A stretch of DNA of 64,000 nucleotides from Streptomyces brevispora (GTDB lineage: Bacteria > Actinomycetota > Actinomycetes > Streptomycetales > Streptomycetaceae), in assembly GCF_007829885.1 (NCBI RefSeq), contig NZ_VIWW01000001.1:2232001-2296000 (forward strand), in the 5' to 3' direction. The notes under the pieces were generated by a model, which was not told where the DNA came from, made no database searches, and saw only the letters and a program-made list of their open reading frames with translations. Shown piece by piece: positions 10,256 through 18,702 of this stretch. Position 1 is the stretch's first letter; each line of letters starts with the position of its first letter. The position numbers and the translations under genes were made by a program.

Positions 10256-10623
10256 TTGACGCCCGCGGCGACAGGGCCGGACGTGCGCCGCCCGGACCCG
10301 GCGAACAGGGCGTGCGCCGCCGCCCCGAGCGTGGTGAGCAGCACCAGCAGCAGATCCGCCGCGAACTCCGCACCCCGTGTCTCGGCCGGGGTCAGGGCGG
10401 CCCAGATCACCCAGGCCACGTTGGCAGCCGTGAACCCGGCGCACACCAGCCAGTCGGAGGCCCGTCGTCGCCGCGCGGCGACGACGAGGGACGGCACGAA
10501 GGACAGCATGCCGAGCGTGACCACGGGCACCGCGGCCAGCAGGACGCGGGGCGTCGCCGCCATCACCACCGCCACCACCGAACGGGGGCCCACCTCGGCG
10601 GCCACGGGCACAGCAGACTCCAC
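10252..10623 (-). CDS. Small integral membrane protein
   Basis: 123 residues starting at GTG 10623, chosen because AAGGA lies about 7 bases upstream; an in-frame start at 10731 adds a low-quality Arg/Pro-rich leader. Three hydrophobic segments are visible (about residues 25-48, 58-77 and 85-105) with an Arg-rich loop (AARRRRASDW) between the first two. It is coupled by GTGA overlap to the BMP-like gene, so the two products probably act together in the membrane. I recognise no family. Confidence 0.7.
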   Translation of the reverse strand: MESAVPVAAEVGPRSVVAVVMAATPRVLLAAVPVVTLGMLSFVPSLVVAARRRRASDWLVCAGFTAANVAWVIWAALTPAETRGAEFAADLLLVLLTTLGAAAHALFAGSGRRTSGPVAAGVK

Positions 10624-10782
10624 GCTCTGTTCCTTACGTGAGGGACGCGGGCGCGCCCGCCCGCAACGGCCGGGGCCGTTCGCACAGACGCCCGACGGAT
10701 TCGGACGCCGTACGGTACACCGTTCCTTCACAGGTCCGACACGGCGGGCGCCCCAACCGGCGGGCTCCGCCCACCCGCGCGG

Positions 10783-11565
10783 TCAGCCGCCGCACAGCTC
10801 CAGCATGATCTTCTTGTCCGGTGCGGTGACCGGGAGTTGGTACTTCAGCGAGACCTGGGCGAACCGGACCGCGTACGCGCACCGGACCGGCTTGTACGGC
10901 GGCAGCCAGGTCGCGGGGCCCGAGTCGCGCTTGGCGTTGTTGGCCGGGCCGTCCACCGGGAGCAGGTTGAGCGGGTCGTTGGCGATCTGCTGCCGCTTGG
11001 CCTCGTTCCAGCGGGCGGCGCCCATCTGCCAGTCGTAGGACAGCGGCATGACGTGGTCGATCTGGACCTTGGTGGCCTGCTGCTTGCGCCACTCGATGGT
11101 CGAGCCGGTGTACGGGTCCTTGAGCGTCATGGAGGCGACCACGCAGTCGGACCCCGACCGGAACTCGACCTTCTTGCCGTCCCTGGCCAGCAGGTCGTTG
11201 CGGGTGTCGCAGCCGTTGCGGGAGAGCGGTATGCCGTCGACGGAGTCCTTCCAGGCGTACCCGAACTTGTCCCGCTTGTATCCGGTCTTCGGGCCGCGCC
11301 CCTTGGTAGCCACCTTCGCGATGATCTCCCGGGCCGCCGCCCGGTCCGCGTCGGAGGTGAGGGGCGCGAGGCCCGGCTTGGTACCGTCGGCGTTGTCCAG
11401 CGGGCTGGCACCGAAGCCGGTCACCGACTCCTTGCCCCCGTTCGCGCCGGTGCCCGGCGATTCGGCACCGGACGTGATCTGCTCGGGGTCACAGCCTGCC
11501 AGGGCCAGCACGGCGGCCATGCCGAGGGCGGGCACCATCACTCGATAAGCGCGGGAAGATATCAC
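10783..11565 (-). CDS. HNH endonuclease family lipoprotein (GmrSD C-terminal-like)
   Basis: 260 residues. GTG start at 11565 with AGGACGG about 8 bases upstream. A lipoprotein signal ends LALAGC, making Cys25 the predicted lipid-modified residue. The mature part carries the secreted HNH-nuclease signature common in Streptomyces: KVQIDHVMPLSYDWQMGA (catalytic His of the DH pair) and, further on, DPLNLLPVDGPANNAK, similar to the C-terminal DUF1524 domain of GmrSD. Cysteines at NGCDTR, SDCVV, VRCAY and LCGG may form disulfides outside the cell. Likely role: a surface-attached nuclease for scavenging or defence. It stands alone. Confidence 0.88.
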   Translation of the reverse strand: MISSRAYRVMVPALGMAAVLALAGCDPEQITSGAESPGTGANGGKESVTGFGASPLDNADGTKPGLAPLTSDADRAAAREIIAKVATKGRGPKTGYKRDKFGYAWKDSVDGIPLSRNGCDTRNDLLARDGKKVEFRSGSDCVVASMTLKDPYTGSTIEWRKQQATKVQIDHVMPLSYDWQMGAARWNEAKRQQIANDPLNLLPVDGPANNAKRDSGPATWLPPYKPVRCAYAVRFAQVSLKYQLPVTAPDKKIMLELCGG

Positions 11566-11673
11566 TCGAAGCCGTCCTGACGGGGAGAAAGCCGAACCAA
11601 CTCGGGAATCCTACGGACGTCTTCCCCGCCGCGACGTGTTCATGACCTCCGTTCACCCCGGATGCGGTCCGGA

Positions 11674-12495
11674 TCACACCTTGCCGATGCCCAGCGTCGT
11701 CTCCGACGGCAGCATCCCGGAGCCGATCACCGCCACCCACAACGGCCCCAGCAACGCGACGAGCCGCTCCCGCTCCCCGCCCCCGAGCTCCCGCCACGGG
11801 GCGGCGGCCGCCTCGTCCGTACGCCGTTCGACCTCGGCACGCAGCGCCCTGCCCGCGTTCGTCGCCATGCCGTCGCCCTTCAACAGCCCCCGCCCGAGCA
11901 GTCGCTGACGAGCCTCCTGCCACTCCTCGTCGCTCCACCCGCGGCTCGCGAACACCTCCGGCGCCGCCGCGCCGATCGCCGCGAAGGACACCAGCGACTC
12001 CACCGGGTCGAGCTCCGCGCGGGCGAGCGCCGCGAGGTGGCCGTCGCCGCGGTGCTCGCGCAGGACGGTCGCCGCCCGCCAGAGCGCGAGGTGGGGTTCG
12101 TCCGGCCAGGGCAGTGCGGCGTTGGCCGCGGCGAGCGGGCGGTCCGCCGTGTCGGCGGCCTCCGTGACGCGGCGCAGGAGCGCGACGGCCTCGGCCGTGT
12201 CCGCAGCGGCGTACGCCTCCCCCAGCAGCGTCCGGTACGTGCGGTCGACGGCCCTCGTGCGGGCCGCGAGCACGTCGGCGGGCGGGGCGACGGACCAGAC
12301 GGCGGGCACGTGCTCGTCCACCATGGCCGGGCTGAAGCTGTGGAAGGTTACGGCGACCCGGGCGGCGCTCGCGTCCCCGAGCGGTGCCGCGCGCCAGGCG
12401 AAGTAGCTCGGCCAGCGCTCGTCGGTCCGGTAGCCGAGCGCGGCGGCCTCCTCGAAGGCCTCCGGCGCGTAGTAGAGAACAGGAGGACGCCGCAC
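11674..12495 (-). CDS. SCO6745-like protein, 5'-truncated
   Basis: 273 residues from GTG 12495 with no convincing ribosome binding site. The sequence PVLYYAPEAFEEAAALGY...YFAWRAAPLG and the distal SRGWSDEEWQEARQRLLGRG matches the SCO6745/SalK-like family of Streptomyces, which has a helical body and a C-terminal winged-helix-like part. Family members normally start some 15-20 residues further upstream, with an ...LH.VTYFSPEA-type N-terminus. Here that part is replaced at about 12477-12495 by the tail of a TetR gene read from the other strand. So the gene is probably broken at its 5' end by a deletion and may not be expressed. Confidence 0.72.
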   Translation of the reverse strand: MRRPPVLYYAPEAFEEAAALGYRTDERWPSYFAWRAAPLGDASAARVAVTFHSFSPAMVDEHVPAVWSVAPPADVLAARTRAVDRTYRTLLGEAYAAADTAEAVALLRRVTEAADTADRPLAAANAALPWPDEPHLALWRAATVLREHRGDGHLAALARAELDPVESLVSFAAIGAAAPEVFASRGWSDEEWQEARQRLLGRGLLKGDGMATNAGRALRAEVERRTDEAAAAPWRELGGGERERLVALLGPLWVAVIGSGMLPSETTLGIGKV

Positions 12496-12644
12496 TCGCG
12501 GGCACGGCCGCCTGGTCCCTGGCCCACGGCTTCGCGACGCTGCTGCTGAGCGGCAACCTGGGCGGGGCGGTGGGCGACCGGGACCCGGAGGAGGTGTTCA
12601 GGTCGGTCGCGGGTCTGCTGTTCGACGCGGAGGGGCCCCACTGA
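12477..12644 (+). pseudogene. C-terminal remnant of a TetR/AcrR-type regulator
   Basis: About 55 codons ending at a normal stop encode a typical TetR C-terminal tail: EDAALAGTAAWSLAHGFATL, then LLSGNLGGAV...DPEEVFRSVAGLLF. The N-terminal DNA-binding part is missing: upstream of about 12477 the same bases encode the SCO6745-like protein on the other strand. The homology of both genes stops at the same place, as expected from one deletion that removed the region between two divergent genes together with both 5' ends. Confidence 0.65.
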
Positions 12645-12696
12645 CCCTCACGCAAGGAGAACAGCGCCCGCCCCTCAGCGGCGGGGCCGGCCCCGC

Positions 12697-12909
12697 TCAC
12701 TCCGCCGTGAACTCGTACTGCAGCTCGTACAGATGGCCGGCCTTCACCATGACGGTCGCCTCGATGGGCCGTTCGGCCTCGCTGTAGACGACACGCAGCG
12801 TCCGCAGAACCGGCAGTCCACCGGGCAACAGCAGCGCCTGGTACTGCTCCTGGGACGCGGGTTGCACCTCGTACGCGAACTCGCCGATGACTTCGGGGTC
12901 GATGACCAC
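12697..12909 (-). pseudogene. GntR-family regulator remnant (UTRA domain only)
   Basis: 70 codons give the end of a GntR/HutC-type UTRA domain: VIGEFAYEVQPASQEQYQAL, then LLPGGLPVLRTLRVVYSEAERPIEATVMV and YELQYEF before the stop. The winged-helix DNA-binding domain that should precede it (about 70-150 residues) is absent. The frame stays open a little upstream (LEDQPYGLADDV) but then becomes Arg/Gly-rich without homology. The GTG at 12909 lacks a ribosome binding site. A perfect 16-bp palindrome (GCGGGGCCGGCCCCGC, 12681-12696) lies directly downstream and may be the old terminator. Confidence 0.7.
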
Positions 12910-13150
12910 ATCGTCGGCAAGACCGTATGGCTGGTCTTCAAGACCTCGACCGCGCCCGAGCCCGCGCCCTCGTGACCGCCGAATCAGCCGGCCACCGGGC
13001 GGCTCTCGCCCTCCCCGTCACCGGCCGTGCTCGCAGCCGCGTCCGGGGCCAGGGAGCGGATTCCCGGTACCGGTGAAGGCAGCAGCTCATATCGCCGGAC
13101 CGTGCGCAATGCGTCCTCCCTGCGAGCTCCGCCGCCTCCGCTACCTCTGC
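12910..13150. other. Degenerate stretch between the GntR remnant and mfd
   Basis: 241 bp without a convincing gene. Short frames on the minus strand are Gly/Arg- and Pro/Ala-rich and match nothing I know. Streptomyces usually carry a SurA-like lipoprotein gene near this side of mfd; I cannot find it here, so it has been lost or displaced. Confidence 0.4.
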
Positions 13151-16100
13151 CTACGACCCCAGGATCGTCGTCAGGAACTCCCCCGTCCACGCCAGGAGTT
13201 CGCGGCCCACGACCGGCTTGCCGCCGATCCGGCCGGCCGTCGGGCGCGGGACCAGGATCTGGTGGAGGGCCGGCTTGATGACCGTCTTCGGGTAGAGGCG
13301 CTTCAGGCGGAGCTCCTGCGACTCGCGCAACTCCACCGGGGCGAAGCGGATGTTCTGGCCCTGGAGCACGATGTCGCCGACGCCGCAGGCGCGGGCCAGC
13401 ATGCGCAGGCCCGCAACCAGGAGGAGGTTCTCGACCGGTTCCGGGAGCTTGCCGTAGCGGTCGGTGAGCTCCTCGCGGACGGCCCTGATGTCGTCCTCCG
13501 AGGAGGCCGAGGCGATCGAGCGGTAGGCCTGGAGGCGGAGGCGCTCGCCGGGGGCGTAGTCGTGCGGGATGTGCGCGTCGACCGGCAGCTCGATCTTGAC
13601 CTCCAGCGGCGGTTCCTCCTCCTCCGCACCGCCTTCGAGGGCGGTCCGGTAGTCGGCGACCGCCTCGCCGACCATGCGGATGTACAGATCGAAGCCGACG
13701 CCCGCGATGTGGCCGGACTGTTCGCCGCCCAGGAGGTTGCCCGCACCGCGGATCTCCAGGTCCTTCATCGCCACGTACATGCCCGCGCCCATCTCGGTGT
13801 GCTGGGCGATCGTCGCCAGGCGTTCGTGGGCCGTCTCGGTGAGCGGCTTCTCCGGCGGGTACAGGAAGTAGGCGTAGCCGCGGTCGCGGCCACGGCCCAC
13901 CCGGCCGCGCAGCTGGTGGAGCTGGGAGAGGCCGAAGTTGTCGCCGCGCTCCACGATCAGGGTGTTGGCGTTGGAGATGTCGATGCCGGACTCGACGATC
14001 GTCGTGGAGACCAGGACGTCGAACTTCTTCTCCCAGAAGTCCACCACCACCTGTTCCAGGGCCTGTTCGGACATCTGGCCGTGCGCGGTGGCGATCCTCG
14101 CCTCGGGGACGATCTCACGCAGCCGGGCGGCGGCCCGGTCGATGGACTCGACGCGGTTGTGGATGTAGAACGCCTGGCCCTCGCGGAGCAGTTCGCGGCG
14201 GATGGCCGCGCCGATCTGCTTCTCCTCGTACGGGCCGACGAAGGTGAGGACCGGGTGGCGCTCCTCGGGCGGTGTGGTGATCGTCGACATCTCGCGGATG
14301 CCGGTCACCGCCATTTCGAGCGTACGGGGGATGGGCGTCGCGGACATGGTGAGGACGTCCACGTTGGCGCGGAGCTTCTTCAGCTGCTCCTTGTGCTCGA
14401 CGCCGAAGCGCTGCTCCTCGTCGACGATGACCAGGCCCAGGTCCTTGAACCTCGTCTCGGAGGAGAAGAGGCGGTGGGTGCCGATGACGAGGTCGACGGA
14501 GCCCTCGCGCAGCCCTTCGAGCGTCGCCTTGGACTGGGACTCGGACTGGAAGCGGCTCAACGCCCTTACGTTGACGGGGAACTGGGCGTACCGCTCGGTG
14601 AACGTGCCGTAGTGCTGCTGGACCAGGAGGGTCGTGGGGACGAGGACGGCGACCTGCTTGCCGTCCTGGACCGCCTTGAAGGCCGCGCGGACCGCGATCT
14701 CCGTCTTGCCGTAGCCGACGTCGCCGCAGATCAGCCGGTCCATGGGGACGGACTTCTCCATGTCCTCCTTGACCTCGGCGATGGTGGTGAGCTGGTCGGG
14801 CGTCTCCGCGTACGGGAAGGCGTCCTCCAGTTCGCGCTGCCAGGGGGTGTCCGGGCCGAAGACATGGCCGGGGGCGGCCATCCGGGCCGAGTAGAGCTTG
14901 ATCAGGTCGGCGGCGATCTCCTTGACGGCCTTCTTGGCGCGCGCCTTCGTCTTGGTCCAGTCGGCGCCGCCGAGCCGGTGCAGGGTGGGCGCCTCGCCGC
15001 CGACGTACTTGGTGACCTGCTCCAGCTGGTCGGTCGGGATGTAGAGCCGGTCACCGGGCTGGCCGCGCTTGGCGGGGGCGTACTCCACGAGGAGGTACTC
15101 GCGGGTGGCGCCCTGCACCGTGCGCTGCACCATCTCGACGTAGCGGCCCACACCGTGCTGTTCGTGGACGATGTAGTCGCCCGCCTCCAGCGTCAGCGGG
15201 TCGATGGTCTTGCGGCGGCGGGCCGGCATCCGGCCCAGGTCCTTGGTGGCGGTGCGCTGACCGGTCAGGTCCGTCTCGGTCAGGACGGCGATCCTGAGCT
15301 CCGCGTCGACGAAGCCGTGGTCGATGGCGCCGCAGGAGACATGGACCACGGACGGTGAGATCTCCGCCAGGTCCGCGTCGAGGCGGGCCGGGATGCCCTC
15401 GCCGCTCAGCACCTCGACGGTCCGGGCGGCGAGGCCCTGGCCCTCGGTGACGTACACCGTGCGCCAGCCGTCGGCCAGTCGGCCCTTGGTGTCGGCGAGC
15501 GCGCGGGCGGTGTCGCCCCGGTACGCCTCCGGGGCACGCATCCGGAGCTTGAGGGTGTCGCCCGCCGCGGCAGCGGCAAATGTCCGCGTGAGCTCCTCGT
15601 CCGCGGCGAACGGGGAGATCGACCACCACATCATCTCCAGCTCACGGGCCCGGTCGCGGACGTCCGCGATGCCCCGCAGCGAGGCCGCGCCGACATCGAT
15701 CGGGGCCTCGCCGCCGCCCGCGGTCGCCGCCCACGACGCCTGGAGGAACTCCTGGCTGGTGGCGACCAGGTCCGCGGCCCTGGTGCGGACCCGCTCCGGG
15801 TCGCAGACCACGGTCATCGAGCCCTTGGGCAGGACGTCGATCAGCAGTTCCATGTCGTCGACGAGGACCGGGGCGAGGGACTCCATGCCCTCCACCGCGA
15901 TGCCCTCGGCGATCTTGTTGAGGAGTTCGCCCAGCTCGGGGTGTCGTTCCGCGAGCGCGGCGGCCCGCTCGCGGACCTCGTCGGTCAGCAGCAGCTCACG
16001 GCAGGGCGGCGCCCACAGCCCGTGCGCGGCGATCTCCAGCGACCGCTGGTCGGCGATCTTGAAGTAGCGGATCTCCTCGACGTCGTCGCCCCAGAACTCC

Positions 16101-16708
16101 ACCCGCAGGGGGTGCTCCTCGGTCGGCGGGAACACGTCCAGGATGCCGCCGCGCACCGCGAACTCGCCGCGCTTCTCGACCAGTTCGACCCGGGAGTAGG
16201 CGGCGGCCGCGAGCGCCTCGACCGTCTCGCCGAGATCGGCGCTCTGCCCGATCCGCAGCGCCACGGGCTCCAGGTCGCCGAGCCCCTTGACCTGCGGCTG
16301 GAGCACGGAACGCACCGGCGCGACGACGACGGAGACCGGCCCGGTCTCCGGATCGTCCTGCCGCGGGTGCGCCAGGCGCCGCAGCACGGCCAGCCGGCGG
16401 CCCACGGTGTCGGACCGCGGCGAGAGCCGCTCGTGCGGCAGGGTCTCCCAGGACGGGAACTCCGCGACCGTGTCCGGCGGCAGCAGTGTGCGCAGCGCCG
16501 CCGCCAGGTCCTCGGCCTCGCGGCCGGTCGCGGTGACGGCGAGCACGGTGCGCCCCGCGTCCCTGGCCAGCGCGGCCACGGCGAAGGGTCTGGCGGCGGG
16601 CGGGCCCACCAGGTCGATGTGCATCCGGTGGCCGTCTCCGGCGGCCTCCACCGCTTCGGACAGCGCCGGGTCACGTACGACGACATCCAGCAGACCGTGC
16701 AGGCTCAT
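13151..16708 (-). CDS. mfd: Transcription-repair coupling factor Mfd
   Basis: 1,185 residues, the normal length. Mfd is an ATP-driven translocase that removes RNA polymerase stalled at DNA lesions and recruits UvrA. Visible parts: a UvrB-like N-terminal half, the RNA-polymerase-interacting (CarD-like) domain around residues 505-575 (DYIVHEQHGVGRYVEM), the helicase core with Walker A GDVGYGKTE near 660, DEEQRFGVEH near 762, the TMSATPIPRTLEMA motif, QLRGRVGRGRDRGYAYF, and a C-terminal TRCF domain ending GEFLTTILGS. ATG 16708 has GGAAG about 9 bases upstream. It is the last conserved gene before the left accessory region; the RiPP cluster begins just upstream. Confidence 0.98.
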   Translation of the reverse strand: MSLHGLLDVVVRDPALSEAVEAAGDGHRMHIDLVGPPAARPFAVAALARDAGRTVLAVTATGREAEDLAAALRTLLPPDTVAEFPSWETLPHERLSPRSDTVGRRLAVLRRLAHPRQDDPETGPVSVVVAPVRSVLQPQVKGLGDLEPVALRIGQSADLGETVEALAAAAYSRVELVEKRGEFAVRGGILDVFPPTEEHPLRVEFWGDDVEEIRYFKIADQRSLEIAAHGLWAPPCRELLLTDEVRERAAALAERHPELGELLNKIAEGIAVEGMESLAPVLVDDMELLIDVLPKGSMTVVCDPERVRTRAADLVATSQEFLQASWAATAGGGEAPIDVGAASLRGIADVRDRARELEMMWWSISPFAADEELTRTFAAAAAGDTLKLRMRAPEAYRGDTARALADTKGRLADGWRTVYVTEGQGLAARTVEVLSGEGIPARLDADLAEISPSVVHVSCGAIDHGFVDAELRIAVLTETDLTGQRTATKDLGRMPARRRKTIDPLTLEAGDYIVHEQHGVGRYVEMVQRTVQGATREYLLVEYAPAKRGQPGDRLYIPTDQLEQVTKYVGGEAPTLHRLGGADWTKTKARAKKAVKEIAADLIKLYSARMAAPGHVFGPDTPWQRELEDAFPYAETPDQLTTIAEVKEDMEKSVPMDRLICGDVGYGKTEIAVRAAFKAVQDGKQVAVLVPTTLLVQQHYGTFTERYAQFPVNVRALSRFQSESQSKATLEGLREGSVDLVIGTHRLFSSETRFKDLGLVIVDEEQRFGVEHKEQLKKLRANVDVLTMSATPIPRTLEMAVTGIREMSTITTPPEERHPVLTFVGPYEEKQIGAAIRRELLREGQAFYIHNRVESIDRAAARLREIVPEARIATAHGQMSEQALEQVVVDFWEKKFDVLVSTTIVESGIDISNANTLIVERGDNFGLSQLHQLRGRVGRGRDRGYAYFLYPPEKPLTETAHERLATIAQHTEMGAGMYVAMKDLEIRGAGNLLGGEQSGHIAGVGFDLYIRMVGEAVADYRTALEGGAEEEEPPLEVKIELPVDAHIPHDYAPGERLRLQAYRSIASASSEDDIRAVREELTDRYGKLPEPVENLLLVAGLRMLARACGVGDIVLQGQNIRFAPVELRESQELRLKRLYPKTVIKPALHQILVPRPTAGRIGGKPVVGRELLAWTGEFLTTILGS

Positions 16709-17062
16709 GAAGGGCTTCCGTCCGGGTAACTAGGTCAAGGTCCGGCAGCCGGCTGCTGCCAGGGGGCAACGCGAAGGGCCCGACACGTGTTGGGGGCGGT
16801 CCCGGCCTGATCCGGAAAGCACCCCCCGGGCGGGCCGGGGTGTTGTCCAGCGTACGACTCCGGTCGGACAGCCGCCCCCACGATCGGGAACGGGCGGGGC
16901 CGTACGGCGGGAATACGCCACCCGCGGACGGGGCACGAGCACTGACGCGGCGCACGTGGCAGCGGGTACGCTACCGACCCCGTGAGCTGTTGCCCGGGCA
17001 GGGCGGACGGCCCTCGTGGACCTGCTCTCGATCAACGGAAATACCCGAAATTTCGGCTGCAC

Positions 17063-18085
17063 ATGGACCAGGCAGTGGGGGTACACGTGGGCAAGAACGA
17101 GATGTCCGTACTCGGGGTCTCGGAGGCCGAGGAGGACGTCTACCGGCACTTCCTCCGCAATCCCGGCGCCGGTACCGACGGTCTGCACCTACTGCTGCAC
17201 ATCGACGCCCAGGCGTTACACGCCTGCGTCGCCCGGCTCCGGGAGCTCGGGCTGCTCCACCCCGAGAACCATGGCCCGGGGATTTTTCCGACAGATCCGG
17301 ACACCGCGCTGGCCCGGCTGGTCGACCTGCGGCTGAATATCCTCCACCAGGAGCTGCAGCAGGTCACCCGATCACGCCACCTCATTGATGGTCTACGCGC
17401 GGAGCAGGGCGGCCGAAGACCGCCACCGGTGGGCATCGAGCAGCTGGAGGGGGCGGACCGGATACGTGACCGGATCGACGACCTCGCGTTCTTCGCCCGG
17501 GACGAGATCCTCTCCGTGGAGCCGTACACCAGGCTCTCCCCCGAGAGCATCGCCCGCTCCCGCCCCATGGACCTGCGATGTCTGCGGCGCGGCGTACGCA
17601 TCCGGTCCGTCGTCGCGCGCACCGCACTGGAGGATCCGGCGACGGCCGCCCATCTGCGGGAGCTGGCCGCGCACGGCGCCGCGATCCGGGTCACGTCCGA
17701 CACCACCGAGCGGCTGCTCGTGTACGACCGACGGACCGCCCTCGTCCCGCTGGACCCGCGCGACCCCTCACGGGGCGTGCTGCTCGCCCAACGCAGCGGC
17801 CTGGTCTCCAACATCGTCGCGCTCTTCGAGAAGATCTGGGACCAGTGCGTGGACCTCGCACGCGCCGACGACGAGGGCGGCGGCCCGGCGGACGCGGCTC
17901 TGTCCGGGGCCGAGCGGCGGGTGCTCGTGTCGATGTGCACCGTGGGCAAGGACGAGGCGGGCGCCCGTGAGCTGGGGGTCTCGGTACGGACCTACCGGCG
18001 TCATGTCGCCGAGCTGATACAGATGCTCGGCGCCTCGAGCCGGGCCCAGGCGGCGCTGCTGGCTCGGGAGCGCGGCTGGGTGTGA
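17063..18085 (+). CDS. TrmB/LuxR-type transcriptional regulator with a TTA codon
   Basis: 340 residues from ATG 17063; ATG 17102 and two GTGs in between are equally possible, as none has a strong ribosome binding site. The N-terminus (VSEAEEDVYRHFLRNPG...ARLRELGLLHP) is a TrmB-like winged helix. The middle resembles the phospholipase-D-like fold seen in such regulators, and the C-terminus (LSGAERRVLVSMC, ARELGVSVRTYRRHVAELI) is a LuxR-type HTH. A TTA leucine codon at 17216-17218 (codon 52) suggests dependence on the bldA tRNA, so timing with development. It lies at the edge of the RiPP cluster, convergent with the M20 operon, and probably regulates it. Confidence 0.85.
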   Translation: MDQAVGVHVGKNEMSVLGVSEAEEDVYRHFLRNPGAGTDGLHLLLHIDAQALHACVARLRELGLLHPENHGPGIFPTDPDTALARLVDLRLNILHQELQQVTRSRHLIDGLRAEQGGRRPPPVGIEQLEGADRIRDRIDDLAFFARDEILSVEPYTRLSPESIARSRPMDLRCLRRGVRIRSVVARTALEDPATAAHLRELAAHGAAIRVTSDTTERLLVYDRRTALVPLDPRDPSRGVLLAQRSGLVSNIVALFEKIWDQCVDLARADDEGGGPADAALSGAERRVLVSMCTVGKDEAGARELGVSVRTYRRHVAELIQMLGASSRAQAALLARERGWV

Positions 18086-18702
18086 CGGGGGTGGGTGCGA
18101 CAGGGGCGGGTGTGACGGGGGTGGGTGCGACAGGGGCGGGCATGACAGGGGCGGTTGCGGCACGGGTGGTTGCGGCACGGGAGGGCAGCCGGTGACTGGC
18201 GCCGGCCACGCGCGGGGCGGTCGTGGCGGTGCCGTGCGACGGCCCTCACCGCTCCCCCGCACCGTCTGCCCGGCCCGCCTCCGCCCAGCCCCCCTCCGTC
18301 CGGCTCCCCCACCGCCCAGCCCGCCAGGGCCCGGTCGGCCAGGACCCCGCGTACGGTGCGGCGGACCGTGCCCCGGTCCGCCGAGGGCCTTGGGGCGATC
18401 CGCAGCATGATCCGGTCCGACGTCACGGAACGCGGTGCGCAGTCCCAGTGGGTCGGCAGCAGGCTCAGCAGGCGCAGGACGGTGGTCCCGCCGGCCGGGG
18501 CGGTGCGGTCGACGCGCACGGCCACCAGGTCGACATGGGCTAAGACCCGGCCGGAGGCATCGCCGGGTGCGTAGCCGGGGCCTTCTCCGGGGGCGTGTCC
18601 GGGGACATGGCCGCGGAGACGGTCGGGGACATGGGCGGGGGCGTCTTCGGGGACATGGCCGTGGGCCGGGTCCGTGCCGTGATCCCGCCCGGCCCCGCTC
18701 AT
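18001..18702 (-). CDS. Uncharacterised protein with Cys-rich pentapeptide-repeat tail
   Basis: 233 codons. ATG at 18702 shares bases with the stop of the M20 gene (TGATG), so translation is probably coupled. The N-terminal part has imperfect His/Pro/Gly repeats (GHVPEDAPAHVPDR, GHVPGHAPGEGPGY). A possible folded domain follows (LAHVDLVAVRVDRTAP...LLPTHWDCAPRSVTSDRIML...GVLADRALAGWAV). The tail is built of five-residue units of the form PCRNH/PCRTH/PRHTR with five Pro-Cys steps, encoded by a 15-bp tandem DNA repeat. The last 85 bp overlap the convergent LuxR-type gene. No family recognised; the tail may be a by-product of repeat expansion, so the gene call is uncertain. Confidence 0.5.
   Translation of the reverse strand: MSGAGRDHGTDPAHGHVPEDAPAHVPDRLRGHVPGHAPGEGPGYAPGDASGRVLAHVDLVAVRVDRTAPAGGTTVLRLLSLLPTHWDCAPRSVTSDRIMLRIAPRPSADRGTVRRTVRGVLADRALAGWAVGEPDGGGLGGGGPGRRCGGAVRAVARHRHDRPARGRRQSPAALPCRNHPCRNRPCHARPCRTHPRHTRPCRTHPRHTQPRSRASSAAWARLEAPSICISSAT
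18078..18182. repeat. 15-bp tandem repeat, seven copies
   Basis: Seven consecutive 15-base units start at the stop codon of the LuxR-type gene. Units 1 and 3 read GGGTGTGACGGGGGT, 2 and 4 GGGTGCGACAGGGGC, 5 GGGCATGACAGGGGC, 6 and 7 GGTTGCGGCACGGGT/A. The period is a multiple of three, so the minus-strand frame stays open as a pentapeptide repeat. Confidence 0.9.

Noticed and set aside
12887..15358. 823-codon plus-strand frame opposite mfd
   Set aside because: Shadow of mfd: low-complexity Leu/Asp/Arg sequence, no ribosome binding site, no homology.
18086..18182. CRISPR-like array
   Set aside because: Units are contiguous 15-mers without spacers, so it is a simple tandem repeat.
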